Assembly: GCA_964542755.1 (NCBI GenBank)
Contig: CAZIWL010000007.1
Location: 1 to 64,000 of the forward strand
DNA from: SKLM01 sp964542755
Lineage (GTDB): Bacteria; Chloroflexota; Anaerolineae; B4-G1
DNA: 64,000 bases
Direction of reading: 5' to 3'
Both the position numbers and the translations under genes were made by a program. The notes under the pieces are model-generated. The model was not told the origin of the DNA. It was given only the letters and a program-made list of their open reading frames with translations, and ran no database searches. Below, one piece after another: positions 7,701-16,135 of the stretch. Each line of letters begins with the position of its first letter. Position 1 is the stretch's first letter.

Positions 7701-9881
7701 TCAACGCCCTGTGTTCTCCCGCGCAGCGGTTTCCCTCAAGACTCTCTGAACGGCCTTCAGGAGTGGACCGGTCTGCTCGTGACCCTGCTCGCCCAACTCG
7801 CTCAACCCGAGGAAGACCTTCTGACGGCAACGACGAATCAGTCCTTGGCTCAGCCGCTGGAGGGCCTCCTGTCGGACGGCGACTTCGTCGCTGTCTGTCC
7901 AGGTCTCATCGTCTCTTCCTGGCGGCGGCCAGTGTCGGCTGAGAACGTACGGATGGGTCAAAGGCTGATAGAGGCGTTCCCACCACCCCTGACCCCCGAT
8001 GTTGAGCCAGAACTGGTAGTCTACTGGTCGATTTCGGATGATGAACGTGTAAGCGGGGGCCAGAAGAATCGCCTCCCCCCGCTCCGGCCCCCAGCTCCGG
8101 ACGTACTGGGCTGCAATCACGCCCTCTTCGACCATCGTGACATATTCCTGGCCAAGGGAGGTCGGTGCCCCGTTCGTCCCTGTATATGGATACCCTCCGT
8201 CCTCAGTGACCCAGCGGAACTTGCGCACAGACTCGACGAGGTTGGCCGCCACCTCGGCCCCATCGAAATTGCGGTGGAACCCGTAGCCTTGCTGCGAGAG
8301 GAGCTCCCCGAAGAGACGGCTCAGGAAATGGTCGAGCGGTACGTGTTGCTCGTCGGCATCCACATAGGCCTGGATCCATACCCTGAGTCCCTCATATCGC
8401 TCGCCGAGCACATAGGTTAGCCGCTCTTGCATCTCGGGCTTGATGGCGTCAAACGAGCCCAGCGTGGGGTTCCCGTCGGACAACCGGTACACAATGCTGC
8501 TGAGCAGCTGCGCGCGGACGAGATCCATTCCCTCGACAGCCTGAATCAGAGCTGCGGCCACGTCGTATTTGGTGGGATGCACCCCCCAGGCCGGGTGCGC
8601 GATGGCCGCCAGGGTCAGCAGGCAGCGAGTGGCTGCCTCCTCTCTCAGAGCCCGGGACGGTCTATGTGACTGCGTAGGAACGCCTCGTGCCTCAAGACGA
8701 TTGGTGAGCGAGAAGCGCAGGGCGTCACTGAGAAACGGGGCCAGAACGACGATCTCTCCTGGGGATACGCCCTCTTGCTCGACGAGGATCTCGACTTGGT
8801 CAGCGACCCAGTCGAGCATCTGAGGATAGTAACGGTGCGGCTCGAAGATCAGGGCTCGGTCCGTAAACACGTGGGTCTTTGAGGCGTCGTCAGCGGAGTT
8901 GAGCTGGCTCGAGAGCGCGGTACCGAGCGCCGCCACGTCCGGCGACATCACGAAGGAGTCAGAGAAGGTGACGTGGTGATCACAGAGGTCGCGCAGAGAG
9001 TGGGCGCTTTGCGGGTCGGCACCTAGGAAGCGGCGATACCCGGCGGCCGAGTCACAGATCAATAGAGAGGATCGGGTCAAAGGGATCCACTCTCGCAGCA
9101 GATCGTGGGCGACGGGCACGTCCTCCTCGACGTTGTCTACCAGGATGTGCTGATACCGGCCCGTCAGGTAGTCTCGGCAGATGGGCCGGGGCCAGAGATA
9201 CGTGCAGAAGACCTCAACCTGGAGGGAGAAATCGAGGAGATTGTGATCGAGGCAGTAGCGCCTGAAGCGGTTGGCGCACGTTTGAGCCTCCTCGTAGATC
9301 CGCTCGCGGCCGGGCTCGCCACTCCAGGCGGCCCTCAGCCTCTGCCCAATCCGCGTGTAGGAGAACCCGACCACGGCCGACTTGTTCAGGTTATCAATAA
9401 TCTGACTGTAGAGCCGATTCCGATCAATAGTGACGCTCTCGAAGGCCCCCTCATCCAGGAGGGGGCGGATGACGCGTGCCATGTAGTACTGGGCCGTCTC
9501 CAGAGTCAAGAAGGTAGGGGGGTGATCTGGATGCCCGAACCCGGCCTCTTCGACGATCAGCGGCCAGAAGAGGTCCACCATACGCTGAGCCAGGCCTCCC
9601 AGTGTGAGCAGTGTAACCCTGCCCCGCGTGTCCAGGAGGGGCTGGTGGAGGGCCTCATAGTAGGGGACGCTCAACGTCCGTTGGGGCGTGAAGACCAGCA
9701 TAGAACGCGCCGACGCGCCTGCCTCCAGCAGATGAAGCATGCGCGCTACCCCTGCCGTCGTCTTCCCCGTCCCGGCCGGGCCTTCCAGAAAGAGCTTGCT
9801 CCCGACGGAGCGATTCAACACACTCTGCTGCGAGGGCGACAGATTGTCCAAGGCGCAATGATCGGCGTAATCGAAGGTCAT
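7701..9881 (-). CDS. Diverged SF1 helicase-like P-loop protein, partner of downstream helicase
   Basis: A protein of 726 aa beginning with the Q-motif-like LSPSQQSVL and Walker A GPAGTGKT (34-41), followed by the motif Ia-like LVFTPQRTLSVPYYEAL. Walker B (around residue 250) reads ILVDNVEED, where canonical UvrD proteins have DE(A/F)Q, so it is degenerate. A motif V/VI-like region (EAILLAPAYTFIIRNRPVDYQFW) is only partly conserved and no nuclease motif is visible. It resembles uncharacterised UvrD-like proteins and formally recalls the AddA/AddB or RecB/RecC pairing of one active and one degenerate helicase. The start lies 10 nt after the glycosyltransferase stop, so the genes are probably co-transcribed. 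Molecular role unassigned. Confidence 0.72.
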   Translation of the reverse strand: MTFDYADHCALDNLSPSQQSVLNRSVGSKLFLEGPAGTGKTTAGVARMLHLLEAGASARSMLVFTPQRTLSVPYYEALHQPLLDTRGRVTLLTLGGLAQRMVDLFWPLIVEEAGFGHPDHPPTFLTLETAQYYMARVIRPLLDEGAFESVTIDRNRLYSQIIDNLNKSAVVGFSYTRIGQRLRAAWSGEPGRERIYEEAQTCANRFRRYCLDHNLLDFSLQVEVFCTYLWPRPICRDYLTGRYQHILVDNVEEDVPVAHDLLREWIPLTRSSLLICDSAAGYRRFLGADPQSAHSLRDLCDHHVTFSDSFVMSPDVAALGTALSSQLNSADDASKTHVFTDRALIFEPHRYYPQMLDWVADQVEILVEQEGVSPGEIVVLAPFLSDALRFSLTNRLEARGVPTQSHRPSRALREEAATRCLLTLAAIAHPAWGVHPTKYDVAAALIQAVEGMDLVRAQLLSSIVYRLSDGNPTLGSFDAIKPEMQERLTYVLGERYEGLRVWIQAYVDADEQHVPLDHFLSRLFGELLSQQGYGFHRNFDGAEVAANLVESVRKFRWVTEDGGYPYTGTNGAPTSLGQEYVTMVEEGVIAAQYVRSWGPERGEAILLAPAYTFIIRNRPVDYQFWLNIGGQGWWERLYQPLTHPYVLSRHWPPPGRDDETWTDSDEVAVRQEALQRLSQGLIRRCRQKVFLGLSELGEQGHEQTGPLLKAVQRVLRETAARENTGR

Positions 9882-9891
9882 ACTACCGCGC

Positions 9892-11322
9892 TTAGTCGGC
9901 GGTCTCGCCTCGTCCCTTCATGAATAGATAGCCGATGAGAGAGACGATGACGGTCGCTGCTGCGAAGAGCCAGGTGGAGCCGGGGACACGCTTGAGCGAG
10001 CGCCATTTCTCCCCCAGTGACAGGTTCATGAGGAAGCCGGCGATGGGCTTGTGCTCCCGGCGGGCGATAGCGATGCGCTCCTTGAGGAGCTGTCTCACCT
10101 CGCCTGGCGGCAGCGAGGATACCAGGTCGGCCAGCATGGCCCCTTCTTCCTGGGTGATGGACGCCTTCTCTTCCATCAGCTCCTGGTAGGAATCTGCGGT
10201 CTGTTCGACGATGTTCGACCAGTCCAGGTGGCTCACCCGCTCCCGAGCATTCTGGCAGAGAGCCTCGTAGTCCGCTGCGGAGAGATCGCAGATGCGGCGC
10301 ACGCTCTGTGCGAACCGTCTTGGGCCTGTCTCCTTCGGAAGGCGCGCACCGACCTGGTCGTCCACGAGTTCGTCGATCGTCTCATTCGAGAGCCCCACGA
10401 CGGGCGTCCCCGAGGCGAGTGCCTCGATGACCACCAGGCTCTGCACCTCCATCTTAGAGGCCGAGACAAAGATGTGGCTCCGCTCAAGGTAGGAGGGGAT
10501 CTCCGGATGGGGAACCTGCCCGGCGAACAACACGTTCTCCAGATCTTGATCACGGCACGTCTGCTCCAGGCGCACTCGATACTCAGGGTTCAGCGCCTTG
10601 CCCAGCAGGACCAGCTTGTAGTGCTCTGGCAGGTGGGCAAGGGCGTTGATGAGATAGGCCTGGTTCTTGCGCTCGCTGAGGTACCCGATGAACACAAGCA
10701 TCTTCTCCTCAGCCTCCACATCCGCGGTGGCACGGCCCGTATAGTGATCGAGATCCCGCCCATTCGGGATCACGAAGACCTGTCCCCTGTAGCCGAATTC
10801 GCGCAGCGCGCTCAAGGCTGACTGGTTCAGGGCTATGATGGCGTCGCAGTTGGTGTAGAAATCCGTCAGCACGCGACGTGAGATGGACTCACTCAAGGAC
10901 CCCTGAAGCAGTTTCATGTCCAACGCGTCCGTCGCTCCGAAATCCAGGACCTTGCCGGGCAGCACGTGACTCGTGTGCACAAAGGGCACGCGGTTCATCT
11001 TGGCCCATATCTGGCCGATCAGGCCTACCAGGGCGGGTTCGTGGGCGTGGACGACGTCAGGACTGAAGGTGTCAAGGAAGTCGAACAGAGCCCGCACCGT
11101 CTTGGCTGAGAGTGCCGGCATCTGAAACTCACCTTCTCCCGCGCTTCGCACGCCAAACACGTGGAGTTGACTATCTTCTTCCTGGAACAGCCCCGTCTCG
11201 CGGGAGGGGCAGATCATGACCGTCTCGTGGTGTTCCGCGAAGTGACGCGCAAGCTCGTGAGCCACGCGCCCTTCGCCTCCCCCGTGACCTCTCCTGAACA
11301 ACGACAAGAAAGCGACTCTCAT
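9892..11322 (-). CDS. Glycosyltransferase family 4 with C-terminal membrane anchor
   Basis: A 476-aa GT-B fold enzyme. The N-terminal half has the glycine-rich GHGGGEGRVAHELARHF and VHAHEPALVGLIG; the C-terminal half has the donor-binding VFIGYLSERKNQAYLINAL and the E-x7-E region VSASKMEVQSLVVIEALASGTPVVG. This class transfers sugars from NDP donors to lipids or polysaccharides at the cytoplasmic face. Unusually, a positively charged stretch and one membrane helix (about 447-470, WLFAAATVIVSLIGYLFM) end the protein, tethering it to the membrane by its C-terminus. GAGGAG precedes the ATG. The upstream sulfotransferase suggests a modified surface lipid or glycan; the acceptor is unknown. Confidence 0.85.
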   Translation of the reverse strand: MRVAFLSLFRRGHGGGEGRVAHELARHFAEHHETVMICPSRETGLFQEEDSQLHVFGVRSAGEGEFQMPALSAKTVRALFDFLDTFSPDVVHAHEPALVGLIGQIWAKMNRVPFVHTSHVLPGKVLDFGATDALDMKLLQGSLSESISRRVLTDFYTNCDAIIALNQSALSALREFGYRGQVFVIPNGRDLDHYTGRATADVEAEEKMLVFIGYLSERKNQAYLINALAHLPEHYKLVLLGKALNPEYRVRLEQTCRDQDLENVLFAGQVPHPEIPSYLERSHIFVSASKMEVQSLVVIEALASGTPVVGLSNETIDELVDDQVGARLPKETGPRRFAQSVRRICDLSAADYEALCQNARERVSHLDWSNIVEQTADSYQELMEEKASITQEEGAMLADLVSSLPPGEVRQLLKERIAIARREHKPIAGFLMNLSLGEKWRSLKRVPGSTWLFAAATVIVSLIGYLFMKGRGETAD

Positions 11323-11397
11323 ACTCTCCTCTGAGCCTATGTATCCTCCGGTGGAGCCGTGTTGGCCTCGGGTTCGAAGGTCTTCCTGGGTGGGTCC

Positions 11398-12555
11398 TCA
11401 GGTGCCTCTGGTGTCAAAGTCGAAACGGTCGAAGACCTCCCTGTACCGGTCCACGATCTGCTCCTGGGTCAGTCCCATCTCCTCGAGCGAATACTCGTGC
11501 TCACTCTCGTGTTGACGGGCTCGCCGCGTCGCCTGGATCAGTATCTCGTCAAACTCGGAGCTCAGCTCCAAGCCAAATCGCTCATAGATCGTTCTCACCA
11601 CCTCGTGCGCGTCGGTGACCAGATCGTCGAAACTCACCACGATGGCGCTATTCGGAAGAGCTCTGTCGAGATGCTCCAGGGGGTAGGTGTACCAGTGGTG
11701 GGCCATGTCGAGGATGTACTTGCGACTGCTGTAGGTCTCGACGGGATCTCCCAGGAGCTGCCATTCATTCTCCTTCAAACTGATGTACGAGGGGATCATG
11801 TCGAGAGGGTTGCGCGCAAGATAGATGAACTTGGCGTCCGGAAACTCGCGATACAGAGTGTCGACCATCGGTGAGAAATGGGGGTCCTTGGCCAGATAGC
11901 ATCTCTCGCTGCCACTGTGGGCATAGATGTGTCGCTGAAGGCAGTGCGTATAGAACGCCATGATCCGTTCTTTTTCTTCTTCCGGCATCTGACTGTCGAA
12001 ATACGTATACCGTTCAGCCTCATCCAGCATCGCCACGTACAGCCATATCTTGAGCGTCGAGAAGATGTGGATCAGAAGGTACTCATCCTCTTCTGGTGCA
12101 CGGAGGGCGATCCTATGAAGGACGTTGTCCTCTTGCCAGCCCTCCTCCAGCATGCCCAGCAGCCTGGCCATCGGTCTTCCGATCCGGTTGTCCAGCGAGG
12201 AGAGTGCCCAGAACGCTTTCCTCATTGTGACGGAAGGTGCGAGAAGCATCTCCCAAGTGCGCATAGAGAGGAACGTGGCCTCGTCTCTTGCCAGAAGACG
12301 CTGAAGAAAGGTCGTGCCGCTCCGTGGGTTCCCCACGATATAGATGGGTCCTTTGATTCTTGCCTTGCGATAGCCTGGATAGAGGATCTCGTCAAGCAGG
12401 AAACCGGACCACGTCATAATCTGGACCAAGCCGTAGAGTGAGCCCGCTAGCGCTACCAGCCCGATCCGCTTCAGAGTCAGACGGTAGGCGGTCCCTTTGC
12501 TTTGAAAGAGTTGTTTGTAGAAAAATCGGGCGAAGCCCGCGAAATTGTATGCCAC
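11398..12555 (-). CDS. PAPS-dependent sulfotransferase family protein
   Basis: A 385-aa member of the sulfotransferase family (Sulfotransfer_3 type). The 5'-phosphosulfate loop is GNPRSGTTFLQRL (about 75-87 from this start) and the 3'-phosphate region is FIYLARNPLDMIPSY. Such enzymes move sulfate from PAPS to a hydroxyl or amine of a lipid, sugar or small molecule. The hydrophobic N-terminal stretch (about 30-55) suggests membrane association. Two in-frame GTG codons are possible: 12561 and 12555. The latter has AAGGGG at better spacing and is used here. It is followed by the membrane-tethered glycosyltransferase 75 bp downstream. Substrate not deducible. Confidence 0.82.
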   Translation of the reverse strand: MAYNFAGFARFFYKQLFQSKGTAYRLTLKRIGLVALAGSLYGLVQIMTWSGFLLDEILYPGYRKARIKGPIYIVGNPRSGTTFLQRLLARDEATFLSMRTWEMLLAPSVTMRKAFWALSSLDNRIGRPMARLLGMLEEGWQEDNVLHRIALRAPEEDEYLLIHIFSTLKIWLYVAMLDEAERYTYFDSQMPEEEKERIMAFYTHCLQRHIYAHSGSERCYLAKDPHFSPMVDTLYREFPDAKFIYLARNPLDMIPSYISLKENEWQLLGDPVETYSSRKYILDMAHHWYTYPLEHLDRALPNSAIVVSFDDLVTDAHEVVRTIYERFGLELSSEFDEILIQATRRARQHESEHEYSLEEMGLTQEQIVDRYREVFDRFDFDTRGT

Positions 12556-12616
12556 GCCCACCCCTTCTTGTCCTCAGAAAGCTGCCAGGTGCACTGCCAA
12601 CACGCCCAACAGCGCC

Positions 12617-13516
12617 CTAAAGCACTCCAGCTTGCACCATGATGGCCTCTATGGTCTCAAGCTCAGCGTCGTGCAGTGTCCGGAGTGGCGAGCGGACGGG
12701 CCCGCCGTAGTACCCCAAGAAATCCAGAGCGGCTTTGAGGCCGGGCACACCGAAACCCGATGTGACCGCGGTGTTGAGCGGGACCAGTCTCTGTTGGAGG
12801 ATAGCGCCTTCACGCCATTCCTCCCGCCGGTAGTGATGGTATAGATCGATCAGCATCTGGGGCGCGACATTCGCCAGGGCCATCACGCCGCCGACGGCGC
12901 CTACAGCCAGGCCTGGGAAGAAGAAGCTGGCAGATCCAGCCAGGACTTGGAGGTCGTCCTCAGCCGCGCCCACGATTTCGGCGAGTTTGCCGACGTTACC
13001 GCCACTGTCCTTCAGTCCCACCACATTCGGATGACGCCCGATATCCAAGATGGTCTCCGCGCTCATATCGATGTGGGTAAACCGCGGCATGTTGTAGATC
13101 ATTACCGGTACAGGTACCTTTTCCGCCACCGCCTCAAAGTGGCGGCGCAGGGCGCCCGGGGACATCTTCCCCCCGTAATAATGAGGGGTCAGCACGAGCA
13201 CCACGTCGGCACCGGCGTCGGCAGCCAACTGGCTGACGGCGATAGTCTGCCGTGTTGACTCACATCCTGTGCCGGCGATGACGAGTTTGTCCTCCGGCAC
13301 CGCCCGACGCACCGTCTGCCAGACCTTGACCTTTTCTTCCGTCGTCAGGTAGACGCCCTCCCCGTTGGAGCCGAGGACAACGTACCCGGACAGGTCATAC
13401 TCGTTCCAGCGGCCCAGGTTCTCGGCCAGGGCTCCCAGGGCGAGGTCTCCCCGCTCATCGAAAGGTGTCGGGATGGGCGGAAAGACGCCGTGCAAGGATA
13501 GCATCTTTGTCTCCAT
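12617..13516 (-). CDS. DapA-superfamily aldolase resembling 4-hydroxy-2-oxoglutarate aldolase (HOGA1)
   Basis: A 299-aa class I (Schiff-base) aldolase of the DapA/NAL superfamily. Lys169 in VVGLKDSGGN is the Schiff-base lysine, Tyr141 in MIYNMP the catalytic tyrosine, and GSNGE (49-53) the carboxylate-binding loop. AGTGCEST, VLAGSASFF, GAVGGVMALANV and the C-terminal GVPGLKAALDFLGYYGGP closely recall vertebrate mitochondrial HOGA1, which splits 4-hydroxy-2-oxoglutarate into pyruvate and glyoxylate at the end of hydroxyproline breakdown. That comparison is from memory. The adjacent upstream gene is an alanine-glyoxylate aminotransferase, which fits a glyoxylate-producing reaction. Other superfamily activities (Hyp-pathway pyrroline-hydroxy-carboxylate deaminase, sugar-acid aldolase) remain possible. 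The ATG at 13516 has GAGGAG about 13 nt upstream; longer in-frame starts lack homology. Confidence 0.8.
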   Translation of the reverse strand: METKMLSLHGVFPPIPTPFDERGDLALGALAENLGRWNEYDLSGYVVLGSNGEGVYLTTEEKVKVWQTVRRAVPEDKLVIAGTGCESTRQTIAVSQLAADAGADVVLVLTPHYYGGKMSPGALRRHFEAVAEKVPVPVMIYNMPRFTHIDMSAETILDIGRHPNVVGLKDSGGNVGKLAEIVGAAEDDLQVLAGSASFFFPGLAVGAVGGVMALANVAPQMLIDLYHHYRREEWREGAILQQRLVPLNTAVTSGFGVPGLKAALDFLGYYGGPVRSPLRTLHDAELETIEAIMVQAGVL

Positions 13517-13623
13517 AAGGGTGTCGTTGCTCCTCATCCTCTTGTGTTCCGCGGATTGCCAACCCCTGCTTCTCAGAGCCCCCCGCATCGAACCGCCGGA
13601 GACTCAGCATCGTGGGGTGTGGA

Positions 13624-14811
13624 CTAAGCTCCTACCCAGGCTTGCTGCGCCGCCGCCAGGCCCGCCCCCACATCAAACCCGTAGCCCACGTCCGCCAGGC
13701 CCTGCTCGACGGCGCTGATGGTGGCCATCACGTCGGACTGATTGACTGCCCCCATATGCCCGATGCGGAAATAGCTTGACTTGATATCCGGGTGGAGGCC
13801 GCCGGCGAGGATGACCCCCGCCTCGTTGATGCGTGCAAGCACGGAGCGATCCACGCCAGCGGGGAAGCAGGGTGCCGTAAGCGTGCGGGCTGCCACCTCA
13901 GCGGTTGCCGGGACCTGTGCCATTCCCAGGGCGGCGACAGCTGCCTTCACCGACCTGCTGACCCGTCGGTGGCGCTCAAATCGGGCGTCCATCCCCTCCT
14001 CGAGGATCTGCCCGAGGCTGATGTTAAGGGCCCAGATCAGGTTCACCGGCGGCGTTCCGAAGTAGCCGGTCTCGCGAGCCTCGTAAGCTTCCATGATCGG
14101 CAGCCATTTCGTCCAGTCTGAGTAGTAACTCACCACGGGGGACTTCCGCTCCCAGAAAGCCTTCATCGCCCGGGGTCCGGCCATCACCAGCGCAAGCCCG
14201 GGCGGAACACCGATCGCCTTCTGCGACGCAGTCAGGGCGAGGTCGACGCCCCAGGCATCTTGACGGAGCTCCTCACCGGCAACCGAGCAGACGCCGTCGA
14301 CGACGACGAGCACGTCGTGCTCTCGCCCGATCTCTGCCAGCGCTTTCACGTCGGCTGCGACCGCCGTCGACGTGTCGACCTGGGTGATCGTCATCAGCTT
14401 ATAGCCTCGTCCCGAGCTCGCCTCGTGTGCTTCCAGGGCTACCCGAACCTCATCCAGCGGCGGCACGTCGCCTATGGCGGGGGCGCGAACGTGGTTGACT
14501 TCGGCTCCGTAACGCTGCAGGATCTCGCCGAAGCGATCCCCGAAGACCCCTGTGTTGACCACCAGGGCTGCATCGCCGGGTTCGATCAAATTCGAAGCGG
14601 CCATATCCATGGCGAGTGTGCCGGATCCGGCGACGACGAACGGCTGCGCCTCAGGGGCGAGAAACACGTGGCGCAGTCGCTCCAGCGCTGTCCCAAAAAC
14701 CTCGACAAACTGGGGAGCGACGTGGCTTGTCGTAGGCATACCCATTGCCCTCATCACAGCCGGCGTAAACTCAATGGGGCCCGGTATCATAAGAAGCTTG
14801 CGATCTTTCAT
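13624..14811 (-). CDS. Alanine-glyoxylate aminotransferase, AGX1 type (class V PLP)
   Basis: A 395-aa PLP aminotransferase predicted to convert glyoxylate plus alanine (or serine) to glycine plus pyruvate (or hydroxypyruvate). Visible: N-terminal IPGPI, VAGSGTLAMDMAASN cofactor loop, Asp172 in VVVDGVCSVAGEEL, and Schiff-base Lys198 in LALTASQKAIGVPPGLAL. YFGTPPVNLIWAL and GGLHPDIKSSYFRIGHMG match, from memory, the yeast AGX1/vertebrate AGT pattern better than purine-catabolism PucG. GAGGAG precedes the ATG. It lies about 107 bp upstream of the HOGA1-like aldolase, whose product would be glyoxylate, making a short detoxification or assimilation unit. Serine- or aspartate-glyoxylate transaminase are alternatives. 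Confidence 0.85.
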   Translation of the reverse strand: MKDRKLLMIPGPIEFTPAVMRAMGMPTTSHVAPQFVEVFGTALERLRHVFLAPEAQPFVVAGSGTLAMDMAASNLIEPGDAALVVNTGVFGDRFGEILQRYGAEVNHVRAPAIGDVPPLDEVRVALEAHEASSGRGYKLMTITQVDTSTAVAADVKALAEIGREHDVLVVVDGVCSVAGEELRQDAWGVDLALTASQKAIGVPPGLALVMAGPRAMKAFWERKSPVVSYYSDWTKWLPIMEAYEARETGYFGTPPVNLIWALNISLGQILEEGMDARFERHRRVSRSVKAAVAALGMAQVPATAEVAARTLTAPCFPAGVDRSVLARINEAGVILAGGLHPDIKSSYFRIGHMGAVNQSDVMATISAVEQGLADVGYGFDVGAGLAAAQQAWVGA

Positions 14812-14862
14812 CTGTTCTACTCCTCCTCAGAATGTGGACGGTTAGGGTTATGAGGGTCAGCT

Positions 14863-15447
14863 TCAGCCGAGCTGTCCCAGTATGCTTAGAAGTTCCCGCA
14901 CAAAGTTCTCAAATAGACGTAGTCCCATCTGTGCTCCAGACCAAGCCGCAATCAAGCAGAGCGGAACGACGCTGAACGCAAGCCCGCCCCAACCAATCAG
15001 AACCGCGAGGCGCGCTAACTTTTCGTCACCACACTTCCCTCTGCGAGCCATACCCCGGGCCCGATAGGCCATGGCCAAGCCCATTACGGCCCCCAGTGGC
15101 GGGAAGAAGAACGCGCCGAGCACGCTGACCAGCATGCTTACTGCCGCCGGGTTGCCCCGGAGCCGCCCCAAGAAGGCGCATAGGCCCGTGACCTGGCTAC
15201 CACAGCGGTTGCAGTAGAGGGAACCCGCCTCGTTTCCGGCCCCGCACTGATAGCACGTGATCGTCTTCTTGGGTTCGCCGACAGGCTCGGAATGGTCTAG
15301 CGTCGCCTGCGGCGCCGTTGCGCTTTGTCCGCAATACTTGCACCGTGTTCTCCCTGGCTCGACTTCAAGGAAATCGGGACTGCCGCAACCTGGGCACTTG
15401 AAGAAGTCGGCCAGGTACAATCGGTCTTTCTCCCTGTAAGGGGCCAC
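14863..15447 (-). CDS. Double zinc-ribbon membrane protein, function unknown
   Basis: A 194-aa protein with two zinc ribbons: CPGCGSPDFLEVEPGRTRC with KYCG (about 18-41) and CYQCGAGNEAGSLYCNRCG (about 65-83). Two or three membrane helices follow (about 97-125 and 143-175). Zinc-ribbon/DUF4190-like proteins of this build are common and uncharacterised. The start is a GTG with AGGGAG close by. It is the first gene of the minus-strand run that continues into the aminotransferase 51 bp downstream. Confidence 0.7.
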   Translation of the reverse strand: MAPYREKDRLYLADFFKCPGCGSPDFLEVEPGRTRCKYCGQSATAPQATLDHSEPVGEPKKTITCYQCGAGNEAGSLYCNRCGSQVTGLCAFLGRLRGNPAAVSMLVSVLGAFFFPPLGAVMGLAMAYRARGMARRGKCGDEKLARLAVLIGWGGLAFSVVPLCLIAAWSGAQMGLRLFENFVRELLSILGQLG

Positions 15448-15580
15448 GCTCCCCTCATCTGTCTCGGCCGGTCCTTTCGAGATCGCCTCCGGTCACCATA
15501 GTGTAGCCCATCCCTCTCGGTAGAGCAAGTAACACCCGGCAGCCCCCGCCTTCGACTGATCCTATGGCTCGAGGGTCCTA

Positions 15581-15609
15581 TTGCTCCTGGTCCGGCGCCG
15601 TGGTACAAT
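15581..15609 (+). promoter_or_regulatory. Candidate promoter of ygbA-like gene
   Basis: TTGCTC at 15581-15586, 17-bp spacer, TACAAT at 15604-15609 (5 of 6 to the -10 consensus; the -35 matches in only TTG). Predicted transcription start is near 15616, right at the foot of the hairpin at 15618. Confidence 0.45.
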
Positions 15610-15617
15610 TTGAAGCA

Positions 15618-15644
15618 GACGCCGGTGGAGAGGCGTCGTTTTTT
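15618..15644 (+). terminator. Perfect hairpin plus T6 at predicted 5' end of ygbA-like mRNA
   Basis: GACGCC at 15618-15623, 8-nt loop, GGCGTC at 15632-15637, then G and six Ts (15639-15644): a textbook intrinsic terminator shape. No + strand gene precedes it, and it lies 90 bp before the ygbA-like start, so it would act as an attenuator, a 5' stabilising stem, or a stop for readthrough. Confidence 0.6.
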
Positions 15645-15734
15645 GTGCCTGGGACATGACCGAAGATTCGGCCCCCGTGCTTCGAGATGGGGTGCCCGAC
15701 ACGTTTGAGGGCTTCGCACAAGCTACAGCGAATT

Positions 15735-16106
15735 ATGGGGAATGGAGGACATCCGCGACTGGCGCGGGAGCGTAAAACGCTCAGGGCGATGGTCCACATC
15801 GCCTGCGAGGGGCGCCACGGGACGCAGGACACCCTCTGCGACACCTGCAATCACCTCTTGCGCTACGCCCTGGGACGCCTGGATAAGTGTCCATATCAAG
15901 CCTCCAAGCCCACCTGCGCCAACTGCCCCATCCACTGTTACCATCCCGCGATGCGGGAGGAGATCCGCTCGGTGATGCGGTACGCGGGTCGGTGGATGAT
16001 GCTTCGCCATCCCTTCCTGGCTCTGGGACACCTGTTTGACGGCCTGCGCAGGGCTCCGCAAGATGGGCCCCGTCAGGACAGAGAGCCGGGACACGCACCG
16101 GACTAG
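15735..16106 (+). CDS. ygbA: YgbA family (nitrous oxide-stimulated promoter family) Cys-rich protein
   Basis: A protein of 123 aa in the YgbA_NO family, whose E. coli member is controlled by the nitric-oxide sensor NsrR. The core pattern is present: LARERKTLRAMV, CDTCNHLLRYALGRLDKCPY, then CANCPIHCYHPAMREEIRSVMRYAGRW. The conserved cysteines suggest metal or Fe-S binding; biochemical function is not established in the family. The ATG at 15735 places seven residues before the conserved core; an in-frame ATG at 15687 is possible. Neither has a clear ribosome site. A metallophosphoesterase gene follows after 29 bp. A promoter and terminator-like hairpin lie upstream. Confidence 0.82.
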   Translation: MGNGGHPRLARERKTLRAMVHIACEGRHGTQDTLCDTCNHLLRYALGRLDKCPYQASKPTCANCPIHCYHPAMREEIRSVMRYAGRWMMLRHPFLALGHLFDGLRRAPQDGPRQDREPGHAPD

Positions 16107-16135
16107 ACACACGTGAGTAAGGACGACAGAATCAG

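Noticed and set aside
5300..9881. Anti-phage defence island around the helicase pair
   Set aside because: No nuclease, methylase, toxin or mobile-element gene accompanies them; flanking genes are ordinary metabolic and glycan genes.
12617..13516. Dihydrodipicolinate synthase for lysine synthesis (DapA)
   Set aside because: The GCEST, AGSASFF and GYYGGP blocks are HOGA1-like, and no lysine-pathway gene is nearby.
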